Source of the DNA: a virus
Direction: 5' to 3' (one strand)
IMG/VR virus record: IMGVR_UViG_3300033150_000759
Span: 1 to 42,158 of that record
Length of the DNA: 42,158 nucleotides
The position numbers and the translations under genes are program-made. This document shows, piece by piece, positions 14,332 to 21,273 of this stretch. A model generated the notes under the pieces. The model saw nothing but the letters and a program-made list of their open reading frames with translations, was not told the DNA's origin and searched no databases. Position 1 is the first letter of the stretch. Every line of letters begins with the position of its first letter.

Positions 14332-15285
14332 ATGATAAATAATTATGAAATAATAGAATATAAATCTGAAGCTCACCCAGATACTTTAACAGACCTTATA
14401 GTAGAAGAATGTGCTACCACTTTAGATAAATATTATAAGAGAAAGTATGGTAAAGTACTGCATTATAATGTAGATAAAGCTGTGTTTCTTGCAGGGGATG
14501 TGAATATTTGGTATGGAGGCGGTGAAATTGTCAAAGACCCTTGTTTTATTTTAGCAGGTCAAGCTACAAATATAAACGAAAAATTAAAGTTAATTTTAAC
14601 TAAAGTTATTAGAAAAACAGTAAACAAATATTTGCCGAAATTAGAATCTTTTAACATTGAAATAAGAACAAACAATACTTCTCAAAATTTAAACAGCATT
14701 GCTAAAGAAACCGAAATACTATCAAATGATACTTCTTTTGGGGTGGGTTATTATCCTTTTTCTGATAATGAAGAAAAAGTATTTGCGATAAAAAAAGAAT
14801 TAGATAGAATGATTAAAGAACATAAAATACCTGTCGGAGAACTTTATAAAATAATGCTAACACCAAAAACTATATCTATTTCTGCCCCTTTGTATGCACA
14901 AGAAGTTAAAAATAGAGAATCATATGCTCATTACAAAAAACAAATAGAACAAAAATTATCTAATTATGGTAATATTATTTTTAATCCTGACTTTGAAAAT
15001 AGTTATCCTTATTTAACATTGTGCGGAAGTAGTATAGAATGTGGAGATGACGGACAAGTAGGTAGAGGGAATCGTTATAATGGATTAATTACACCTTGTA
15101 GACCAATGACTATAGAAGCATATCATGGTAAAAACAATAAAAATCATGTTGGTAAATTGTATTCTAAATTAGCATTTGAAAGGGCACAAGAGATATATAA
15201 GAAAACAAATAAATATACTGAAGTGATATTAGTAAGTAAAATAGGTAAACCAATAACAGAATACGAGGAGTATATAAAACAATGA
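14332..15285 (+). CDS. mat: S-adenosylmethionine synthetase, archaeal type
   Basis: Makes S-adenosylmethionine from methionine and ATP. The sequence follows the archaeal MAT family rather than bacterial MetK. It has AHPD at 14-17 (family GHPD), KYGKVLHYNVDKA, WYGGGEIV, DTSFGVGYYPF, and late in the protein SIECGDDGQVGRGNRYNGLI with RPMTIEA and KNHVGKLYS. At 317 aa it is shorter than the roughly 400 residues of archaeal enzymes but keeps both ends. It overlaps the MT-A70 methyltransferase by four bases, suggesting that it supplies methyl donor to that enzyme or compensates for host SAM destruction. GAGGAG precedes the start. Family assignment is strong; activity is inferred. Confidence 0.88.
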   Translation: MINNYEIIEYKSEAHPDTLTDLIVEECATTLDKYYKRKYGKVLHYNVDKAVFLAGDVNIWYGGGEIVKDPCFILAGQATNINEKLKLILTKVIRKTVNKYLPKLESFNIEIRTNNTSQNLNSIAKETEILSNDTSFGVGYYPFSDNEEKVFAIKKELDRMIKEHKIPVGELYKIMLTPKTISISAPLYAQEVKNRESYAHYKKQIEQKLSNYGNIIFNPDFENSYPYLTLCGSSIECGDDGQVGRGNRYNGLITPCRPMTIEAYHGKNNKNHVGKLYSKLAFERAQEIYKKTNKYTEVILVSKIGKPITEYEEYIKQ

Positions 15286-15869
15286 AAAAATATCAGATTA
15301 TATATGCCGACCCCCCCTGGACATTTAAAACATACAGTTTAAAAGGAAAAAAATATAAGTCTGCCGAATGTCATTATAATTGTATGTCTAAACGTGCAAT
15401 TCAAGATATTCCTGTTAATTTATTGGCAGATGATAATTGTGTTTTATTTTTATGGGTAACTTTTCCTTGTTTGTTAGAAGGACTTGAATTAATTAAAAAA
15501 TGGGGGTTTACTTATAAAACTTGTGCATTTACTTGGGTTAAAAAAAATAAAAAATCAGATAGTTATTTTTGGGGGTTAGGGTATTGGACAAGGTCGAACG
15601 CAGAATTATGTTTATTAGCAACTATTGGTAATCCAAAACGTATTTCTTGTTCTGTTCATCAAATTATAGACGCTAAAATAAGAAAACATTCACAAAAACC
15701 AATAGAAGTTAAAGATAAAATTGTTAAACTTATGGGAGATTTGCCTCGTATTGAATTATTTGCAAGAGAAAAAACACAAGGATGGGATATAATTGAAGGA
15801 AAAGATAATGCAGATGGGACTGGTAATGATATAATAACGTGGATAAATAGAAGGTATAAAAATGAATAA
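15282..15869 (+). CDS. MT-A70 family adenine-N6 methyltransferase
   Basis: Transfers methyl from SAM to adenine N6 in DNA or RNA. Catalytic DPPW is at residues 10-13, followed by an aromatic WTFKTYSLKG. A family HSQKPIEVKDKIVKLMG motif and IELFAREKTQGWD lie near the C-terminus. The 195-aa size is typical of phage and bacterial MT-A70 enzymes. Four-base overlaps with the SAM synthetase upstream and 8 bases with the next gene tie the three together. Genome methylation to evade restriction is the usual role; the recognition sequence cannot be read from the gene. Confidence 0.88.
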   Translation: MKKYQIIYADPPWTFKTYSLKGKKYKSAECHYNCMSKRAIQDIPVNLLADDNCVLFLWVTFPCLLEGLELIKKWGFTYKTCAFTWVKKNKKSDSYFWGLGYWTRSNAELCLLATIGNPKRISCSVHQIIDAKIRKHSQKPIEVKDKIVKLMGDLPRIELFAREKTQGWDIIEGKDNADGTGNDIITWINRRYKNE

Positions 15870-16461
15870 AATCTTAACTACTTATTTAGCAGGATATATT
15901 GAAGCGTCCCCAGAAAGTGCATTTGATTGGAGAGATAAAGCTTATGAATCTTTGTATAATCCACAAAAGCTTATCGTTTATGACCCAATTAGACAGGAAG
16001 CGAGTAAAACAGGGAAAAAAGCAGGTTCGCATGTTCAATATGTTACAGGATTAAAAAAAGCAGGACGATATGAACAATTTGATAATGAAATGGATAAGAT
16101 TTGGCTTGGTAACATAAAAAGAACATTTGACCTGGCTCGTTTATTTAAATTATTAAGAGATAGAGCATTAGTAGATGGTAACAAAGAAGAAGAATTAAAA
16201 TGGTGGGGAGATTATGAAGCAGTTGCCAGGAGTGATTTTATAATTGCCTTTATGAAAAAGGATATTCAAACCATAGGTACTATTGGAGAAATTTTTGAGG
16301 CAATGCTTTTAAATATTCCTGTTTATTTAATAATCGATTCCCCAAAAACAGAAACTAATTCTACTTTACTTTATTGGGTAAGATTTTCTGGTGGGGAAAT
16401 CTTTTATAAATTAGAAGATTGTATTAAATTTATAAATGAAAAGTATAAATTAAATAACTAA
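15862..16461 (+). CDS. Nucleoside 2-deoxyribosyltransferase-like protein
   Basis: Rossmann-like fold related to nucleoside deoxyribosyltransferases, which exchange bases on deoxyribose. It starts with YLAGYIE and a WRDKAYESLY segment. The middle has ARSDFIIAFMKKD, followed by TIGTIGEIFEAM with candidate catalytic Glu143 or Glu146 and then NIPVYLI. 199 aa is somewhat longer than minimal family members because of an insert at about 60-115. Position beside SAM and methylation genes hints at nucleotide modification or salvage (inference). Confidence 0.65.
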   Translation: MNKILTTYLAGYIEASPESAFDWRDKAYESLYNPQKLIVYDPIRQEASKTGKKAGSHVQYVTGLKKAGRYEQFDNEMDKIWLGNIKRTFDLARLFKLLRDRALVDGNKEEELKWWGDYEAVARSDFIIAFMKKDIQTIGTIGEIFEAMLLNIPVYLIIDSPKTETNSTLLYWVRFSGGEIFYKLEDCIKFINEKYKLNN

Positions 16462-16485
16462 TTTTTTTTTAGAAAGGGACTTACA

Positions 16486-16812
16486 GTGCAAGTAGATTAT
16501 TGTGATATATGTTCTAATGTAATTAGACATAAATATAAAATTACAATCATAGATGTAACAGGATTAGAACAATCGAATGAATATCGAAAAATAAATACAG
16601 TAAATCCCTTATATCGTTTACAAGAAGCCGAAAAAATAGTAACTAATTATATAGAAAAAAAAGAAATTTGTAAAGAGTGTAGAGAACTTTATAAATTACT
16701 TGGTAATATGAGAGCAAAAGAAATAGCAAAATTAAAAAAGAAATTCGAACAGATTATGAAATTAAAATCAAAACCTAAAGGAAAAGGGAGGAAAAAAAGT
16801 AATGGAAAGTAA
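16486..16812 (+). CDS. Small zinc-binding protein with GTG start (108 aa)
   Basis: The GTG at 16486 follows AGAAAGGGA by 6 bases, and no upstream ATG fits. The product has YCDICSNV near residue 5 and CKECREL near 65, a likely zinc site, and ends in a lysine/glycine-rich tail (KSKPKGKGRKKSNGK). It overlaps the next gene by 11 bases. No family recognised; a nucleic-acid partner is plausible from charge. Confidence 0.6.
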   Translation: MQVDYCDICSNVIRHKYKITIIDVTGLEQSNEYRKINTVNPLYRLQEAEKIVTNYIEKKEICKECRELYKLLGNMRAKEIAKLKKKFEQIMKLKSKPKGKGRKKSNGK

Positions 16813-17458
16813 GAATTATTTTAATATTTTTTGTGAATTAGTAGCAGACCAATTTCGTTATGGCGGTAAAAAGTATGCCTATTCAGGAACAAGAGAGAGT
16901 ACGGATGTTCTTTTTGATAAGCACGGAAAAAATTGGCTATTTGGTACAATAGATAAATATACTTTCAGATTTAAAAATTGTAAAAGAGAAAAAGACCTTT
17001 TAAAAATTGCTTGTTATATGTATATTCTTTGGCTTAAAAGAGGTTTTTATATTATGGAACGTGGCATAAATGACCCAGCTATCGATACAAATGTCAAAAC
17101 AAAATTAGAACAATATACAACTTTCTTAAAGAAATTAGAAGGTAAACAGCAATTTATTGATGGATTGAACTTATCTAATAAAGAGATGGAAGAATCTAAA
17201 GTTCCAACTGAATTATTAGATGAAACAACTATTTTGACAAATAATCCAGATGACCTTTATTTTACTGATAGTTTTTTTGTACAAGCAACATCTCGATTAT
17301 TAGGCAGATTTTCAGAAATAGAATGGAAAGATATATCTGAATCTGACCTTATTAAAATTTTTGCTTTTGCTTATACTCTTTGGTACAGAAATTTTAAAGA
17401 TAAAGCAGGACAAGATACTGATACTTGGTTGGAGGATAAATTTAAGAATGAAAAATAA
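16802..17458 (+). CDS. Conserved phage protein with an internally repeated segment (218 aa)
   Basis: Residues about 6-70 (ADQFRYGGKKYA and KHGKNWLFGTIDKYTFRFKN) are followed by EKDLLKIACYMYILWLKRGF. A second copy of the last motif, ESDLIKIFAFAYTLWYRNF, is near residues 179-197. I recall similar proteins in large phages but no assigned function. The repeat suggests two related helical units. GGGAGG overlaps the end of the previous gene as ribosome site. Confidence 0.65.
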   Translation: MESKNYFNIFCELVADQFRYGGKKYAYSGTRESTDVLFDKHGKNWLFGTIDKYTFRFKNCKREKDLLKIACYMYILWLKRGFYIMERGINDPAIDTNVKTKLEQYTTFLKKLEGKQQFIDGLNLSNKEMEESKVPTELLDETTILTNNPDDLYFTDSFFVQATSRLLGRFSEIEWKDISESDLIKIFAFAYTLWYRNFKDKAGQDTDTWLEDKFKNEK

Positions 17459-17645
17459 ATGTATCAATAAACAAAAAATGAATATAAAAGAACATATTGC
17501 AAGATTAAAACAATTTTTAAATTCTGATTATTTAGATGGATTAATAAGTTTTTGGCAAGATAAGTCTGCAAAGGATATGTTTGAGGAAGATGTAAAAATA
17601 TTACTTCAAGCATATGAAGACTTAAAAAGGAAAAAATATGATTGA
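17448..17645 (+). CDS. Small hypothetical protein (65 aa)
   Basis: Start MKNKCINKQKMNIKEHIARL overlaps the previous gene by 11 bases, with GGAGG 12 bases upstream. An alternative ATG at 17478 would give 55 aa. Helical, acidic middle and lysine-rich end. No family recognised. Confidence 0.5.
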   Translation: MKNKCINKQKMNIKEHIARLKQFLNSDYLDGLISFWQDKSAKDMFEEDVKILLQAYEDLKRKKYD

Positions 17646-18630
17646 AAATAAAAAAAGTAAAATAATATTTCTTGATTTCGGAATTTTTATGTTTCGTCCG
17701 ATTAAATCTTATAGTGCACAAGTGCGGGCGAAAATGGAAAAGATTGACCAGATAGAACAAGAATTAAAACAAACTTCTAATTTCCAGAGACAAACTATAT
17801 TAAGAAAACAATTAGAAGAAACAAAAGACAGATTTGTTCTGCCTCCAGAATGGACATCTTTAAACATGATTCAGTCATGCTTGAAGCACGTTGGACTTAA
17901 TAAAGAAGACACTGTAATTATTGCTTGTGATTATGGGCATAGTTGGCGAAAAGATTATGACCAAAATTACAAAGCTAATCGTAAAGCATTAAGAGAAAAA
18001 GACCCATATGTAGATTGGAATAAAATGTTTAAGAGGTTTAATATACTTAGGGATAAAATTGATGAACATACTCCGTTTAGGGTTATTAAAGTACATAGAT
18101 TTGAAGCTGATGATATAATTGCTTATGGTACAGAATATTATAATGATAGGATATGTGTAATTGTATCTTCTGATAGTGATTATGAACAATTATGTGCAAG
18201 ACCTAATGTAAGGATATTCTCACCTATAAGCAAGAAATATAAATTAATAAAGAATCCTTATTTATTAATAGCCAAAAAAGTTAAAAAAGAAGCTTCAGAT
18301 AATTTACTTACTCCTGTATTAAGTGAAGAGGATTATAAAACAAGAATGTTATTAGTTAATCTTCTTGAACTCCCTGAGTTTGTTACATCAACTTTAAAAC
18401 CATACTATGATGAATTACTTTTAGACAATAAAGAATTTCATTACGATAAAATACCTTATCAAAGTATGCAAAAAAGATTTAAAGAAATTTACGATAAAAA
18501 TAAAGAAGTCGATTATGATAAATGTATTGAAAAAATAGTCAAAAAAGAACAGCGTCAAAGAAAGAAAAAAATTAAAGAAAAGAAGAATCAAACTAAGAAA
18601 GGAGCAAATAATGGAAAAGAGAATAGTTAA
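17638..18630 (+). CDS. 5'-3' exonuclease / flap endonuclease-like protein
   Basis: PIN-like nuclease related to the 5' nuclease of DNA polymerase I and T4 RNase H, which removes RNA primers and flaps. Acidic residues are visible in IIFLDFGIFMFR near residue 10, IACDYGHSWR near 96, RFEADDIIAYG near 156, and VIVSSDSDYEQL near 175. WRKDYDQNYKANRKALR contains the basic helical-arch residues. The C-terminal 50 residues are very lysine-rich. The gene overlaps the following gene by 20 bases. With PolB, PrimPol and ligase-like functions it belongs to the replication set. Confidence 0.85.
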   Translation: MIENKKSKIIFLDFGIFMFRPIKSYSAQVRAKMEKIDQIEQELKQTSNFQRQTILRKQLEETKDRFVLPPEWTSLNMIQSCLKHVGLNKEDTVIIACDYGHSWRKDYDQNYKANRKALREKDPYVDWNKMFKRFNILRDKIDEHTPFRVIKVHRFEADDIIAYGTEYYNDRICVIVSSDSDYEQLCARPNVRIFSPISKKYKLIKNPYLLIAKKVKKEASDNLLTPVLSEEDYKTRMLLVNLLELPEFVTSTLKPYYDELLLDNKEFHYDKIPYQSMQKRFKEIYDKNKEVDYDKCIEKIVKKEQRQRKKKIKEKKNQTKKGANNGKENS

Positions 18631-19060
18631 GTTGGCGAGAACCAAATCTATGATGGTTATAGATGTTGGTGATGGAAAAGAAGTATGGGCAAATACTTCT
18701 AAGAAAGTGTATGATTATGCTAAAAAAGTTCTGAAATTGGGCGATAATAATAAAGTACTTGAAGATGTTGACTTTGAATTTGAAAATAAGAATGGTCAAT
18801 ATTTTGTAACTCGTATTCATAAAGGTGGCGTACAAGGAGGCGAGAAGTCTCAGGAAGGAAGTCAAGAACCGCCAAAAAGTACTTCATCTCTTAAAAGTCA
18901 AGAACAATCAACAGGCGTATATACGCCAGATTTAACTGAAGTTGCAAAAGCTTTAAATAATATTGCAGTAGGGTTGGTAATTGTTGGACTTACTGGACAA
19001 GTAGACCCTAATAATGTTAGTACTTTAATAAGTACTATTAAAACAGAATTGAATAAATAA
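18611..19060 (+). CDS. Hypothetical protein with beta-rich N-domain and flexible linker (149 aa)
   Basis: Residues 1-75 look like a small beta-barrel (LARTKSMMVIDVGDGKEVWA, DFEFENKNGQYFVTRI). They are followed by a Gln/Ser/Pro-rich linker (GSQEPPKSTSSLKSQEQS) and a hydrophobic helix (NNIAVGLVIVGLTGQ). The layout (compact fold, linker, short tail) is reminiscent of phage ssDNA-binding proteins, but no conserved motif confirms this. AAAGGAG precedes the start. It is the last gene before the structured RNA. Confidence 0.5.
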   Translation: MEKRIVKLARTKSMMVIDVGDGKEVWANTSKKVYDYAKKVLKLGDNNKVLEDVDFEFENKNGQYFVTRIHKGGVQGGEKSQEGSQEPPKSTSSLKSQEQSTGVYTPDLTEVAKALNNIAVGLVIVGLTGQVDPNNVSTLISTIKTELNK

Positions 19061-19084
19061 TCTCTGTACCTCTTACCTTAACGA

Positions 19085-19223
19085 TGGTAATTGATTTATT
19101 GATTGTGGTAAAGAGTGTAGATTCGTTATCTACTTTGAGCTATAGGAAGGCTACGCCTAATCATGAGGGTGCAACCCAGGGATAACCAACCCAACATCAT
19201 GATAATTGATAAATCAGTTACCA
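19085..19223 (+). ncRNA. Candidate structured RNA with 22-bp closing helix
   Basis: Bases 19085-19106 pair without interruption with 19202-19223: 22 pairs, of which four are G-U. G-U pairs would not be kept by a DNA-level palindrome and point to RNA folding. The enclosed 95 bases contain a GTAGAT/ATCTAC hairpin (117-122 with 128-133 of 19xxx), an AGGC-TAC-GCCT hairpin (19148-19158), and a TCATGA/TCATGA helix (19161-19166 with 19197-19202, sharing its last base with the closing stem). Inside that helix are GGGT-GCA-ACCC and GGG...CCC mini-hairpins. The stretch is richer in G+C than its surroundings and contains no good ORF. It ends 25 bases before the protease ATG, so it may be a cis leader or a processed small RNA. 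It matches no riboswitch or ribozyme that I recognise. Confidence 0.7.
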
Positions 19224-19247
19224 CCACTAAAGATTGGAAGTGATAAA

Positions 19248-20342
19248 ATGAAGATTGCAGATACATTAAAAAGAGTTATCAAAATTATTTTGAAAGGGAC
19301 AATAAAAATATTTAAGTTTTTAGGAAAGGGTATTATAATTGTTTCAATTGTAGGTAGTTTTATTCTTAATATAAATGTAAATATGGCATTAACAGATTTT
19401 TTTAGAAATCAAATAACATTAGGTACTACACAACAACTTACAAGTGAATGTTTACAAGACGTTGCCAGGAGTGTTGTGCGTGTACAAGAAAGTTATGTAA
19501 TACTTGACAAAAAAGCAAAAGAATCTTATGTAGAAATAGAGAAGAAACTGAATACAAATAAAACTAAGATTGAAAATACAGTAACTTCTATTAAAGAATT
19601 ATCTAAAGATTTGAATACAATATCTGTTTATACGGAAGACCAAGCAAAATTATTAGACGAATTAACTAAACAGATTGAAATATATAAACGACCAGATTAT
19701 AAATATTTAAAGAATGTTACAGTTATTGTTTTTGGGAAATATCTTACAGAGAACGAACCAGTTGATTCTGAAAAACCATTAAATTACAAGAAAGATACAA
19801 GATATTGGGGAGGAACTGGAACAGTAGTAAAAATTACAGAAGATTACACTTATATATTAACTAATAAACATGTTACTGGCATTTCTGAAATAAAAGACAA
19901 GGATAAAGTTCTTTTACAAATAAAAGCAGATAAATTAACACTACCTGTTCCTGCTGAAATTGTTAAAATAGCAAGATTTTATGATTTGGCATTATTAAAG
20001 GTAACAGGTAAATTATACAATAAAGAAGCAATTAAAGGTATAGATTTTCCAGAAGACGCAGAAAAAGTTTATACTATAGGGCACCATGCAAGTAGAGCAT
20101 TTCTTTATGGAGAAGGTGTTTATAGTTGTACTGATGGATTATCTACAGTATTCCAGTTGCCTTGTATGTGGGGATGTTCTGGTTCAGGAGTATTTGATAA
20201 AGATGGGAATTTAATAGGAGTAGTTTTTTCTTTAAAAATTGTACAAATCGAAGGGTTAGGTTTAGTTACAGATATTACTCATGCTAATGCAGTTCCTACT
20301 CTTTTTATAAAGCAATTTCTGAAGGGAATAATAGATGAATAA
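19248..20342 (+). CDS. Membrane-anchored trypsin-like serine protease
   Basis: The ATG at 19248 has GGAAG seven bases upstream and is the proper start. One transmembrane helix spans about residues 26-44 (KGIIIVSIVGSFILN). A likely coiled coil follows at 75-150, then a chymotrypsin-fold domain from about 155. The catalytic triad reads His208 in LTNKHVTG, Asp246 in FYDLALLKV, and Ser311 in GCSGSGVF (commonly GNSGGP). No PDZ domain is seen, unlike DegP/HtrA. The 364-aa protein probably faces the periplasm or outside. The structured RNA lies immediately upstream. Role unknown: processing of host envelope proteins or superinfection control are possibilities. Confidence 0.8.
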   Translation: MKIADTLKRVIKIILKGTIKIFKFLGKGIIIVSIVGSFILNINVNMALTDFFRNQITLGTTQQLTSECLQDVARSVVRVQESYVILDKKAKESYVEIEKKLNTNKTKIENTVTSIKELSKDLNTISVYTEDQAKLLDELTKQIEIYKRPDYKYLKNVTVIVFGKYLTENEPVDSEKPLNYKKDTRYWGGTGTVVKITEDYTYILTNKHVTGISEIKDKDKVLLQIKADKLTLPVPAEIVKIARFYDLALLKVTGKLYNKEAIKGIDFPEDAEKVYTIGHHASRAFLYGEGVYSCTDGLSTVFQLPCMWGCSGSGVFDKDGNLIGVVFSLKIVQIEGLGLVTDITHANAVPTLFIKQFLKGIIDE

Positions 20343-20562
20343 AAATGAGTTTAAATGTATATGTTGTAAAAGAGTTTTATCTATTAATAAATTAGGAAAG
20401 ACAATAGGCAAAGATGATTATTGTATTAAATGTATAGATGAAATTAGAAGTGCATTTAGTTATCATATAGGCGGAGCGGAAATAACAAAACAACATTATG
20501 ATAGTATTAAAAAACGAGGATATGTAATAAATGAGGAATTAGATAAAGACAGGATAAAATAA
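20335..20562 (+). CDS. Small zinc-binding protein (75 aa)
   Basis: FKCICCKRVLSINK and YCIKCIDEIRS form a four-Cys zinc site, followed by a helix-turn region SAFSYHIGGAEITKQHYDSI. It overlaps the protease stop by 8 bases and the MgtC-like gene by one. Role unknown. Confidence 0.55.
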   Translation: MNKNEFKCICCKRVLSINKLGKTIGKDDYCIKCIDEIRSAFSYHIGGAEITKQHYDSIKKRGYVINEELDKDRIK

Positions 20563-21023
20563 TGTTACAACAATATTTAATTAAATTGCTTGAATTACCG
20601 AATTTTTATATTGCAGAAAGATTATTGGTCTCTTTATTATTAAGCGGACTAATTGGTGCTGAACGAGAGCGTAATGATAAACCAGCAGGGATTAGAACAA
20701 TTATGATGATTTGTTTAGGGGCAACTTTAATTGTTATATTAACACTCGAATTTAATAAAATGTATGATAATTTCGATATGATGAGACCACTTGCGTATTA
20801 TTTAGTTGGTTGGGGATTTTTAGGTGGAAATATTATCAATAGAATAGGTAGAAGTAAACTTGAAGGGATTACTACTGCATCTTTATTGTTACCATTATCA
20901 GTTATAGGTTTTTTTTGTGGAATAGGAGAAATAGTATTGGCTTGTATAGGAACGTTGCTTATTTATTTTATTTTGAATATTAAATATATTCAAATAAAAT
21001 TTAATGAAATGAAAGGAATTTAA
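20562..21023 (+). CDS. MgtC/SapB-family membrane protein
   Basis: Inner-membrane protein with about four or five helices. Conserved family elements are LLSGLIGAERERNDKPAGIR near residues 28-47, then CLGATLIVI, GWGFLGGNII, and EGITTASLLLPLSVIG. MgtC proteins modulate F1Fo-ATPase, membrane potential or Mg2+ homeostasis in bacteria; the longer C-terminal cytoplasmic domain of Salmonella MgtC is absent here (153 aa). TAA/ATG overlap with the previous gene. A phage copy could adjust host energetics during infection (inference). Confidence 0.82.
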   Translation: MLQQYLIKLLELPNFYIAERLLVSLLLSGLIGAERERNDKPAGIRTIMMICLGATLIVILTLEFNKMYDNFDMMRPLAYYLVGWGFLGGNIINRIGRSKLEGITTASLLLPLSVIGFFCGIGEIVLACIGTLLIYFILNIKYIQIKFNEMKGI

Positions 21024-21260
21024 GTGGTAAGAAAAGAAAAAAACGCAGAAATAATCACTAATCATCGAATAATGAAATGTTGGACATGTGAAGGATATGG
21101 TGGTTATTATTTATTAAATAATCCCAATAAAAGAGGATTTAGAAAAATGAGATATAAAACTTGTCCTGCATGTAAAGGCAAAGGGACATTTACTGAAAAA
21201 CATTATTTTATTATTGACAAGAAAAATAAAATAGCTTTTAGTGGAGATACAATAAAATAA
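21024..21260 (+). CDS. DnaJ-like zinc-finger protein with GTG start (78 aa)
   Basis: Two CxxCxGxG units, CWTCEGYG near residue 19 and CPACKGKG near 48, resemble half of the DnaJ zinc-binding domain. There is no J-domain. The GTG at 21024 follows AAAGGAATTTAA. Such lone DnaJ-type fingers are known in small plant and phage proteins and suggest protein binding or redox activity, not proven here. Confidence 0.65.
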   Translation: MVRKEKNAEIITNHRIMKCWTCEGYGGYYLLNNPNKRGFRKMRYKTCPACKGKGTFTEKHYFIIDKKNKIAFSGDTIK

Positions 21261-21273
21261 ACAAGGAGACCTA

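Noticed and set aside
16462-16472. Run of T residues as an intrinsic terminator after the deoxyribosyltransferase-like gene
   Set aside because: No GC-rich stem precedes it. No other convincing intrinsic terminator was found by eye in the window.
19117-19133. tRNA T-arm-like hairpin (GTAGA-TTCGTTA-TCTAC)
   Set aside because: Loop base 58 is T, not A, and no acceptor, D or anticodon arms can be placed around it. It is better explained as a hairpin in the larger structured RNA.
19206-19247. Longer start (TTG) for the membrane protease gene
   Set aside because: It would lie inside the closing helix of the structured RNA and lacks a ribosome site, whereas the ATG at 19248 has GGAAG at a normal distance.
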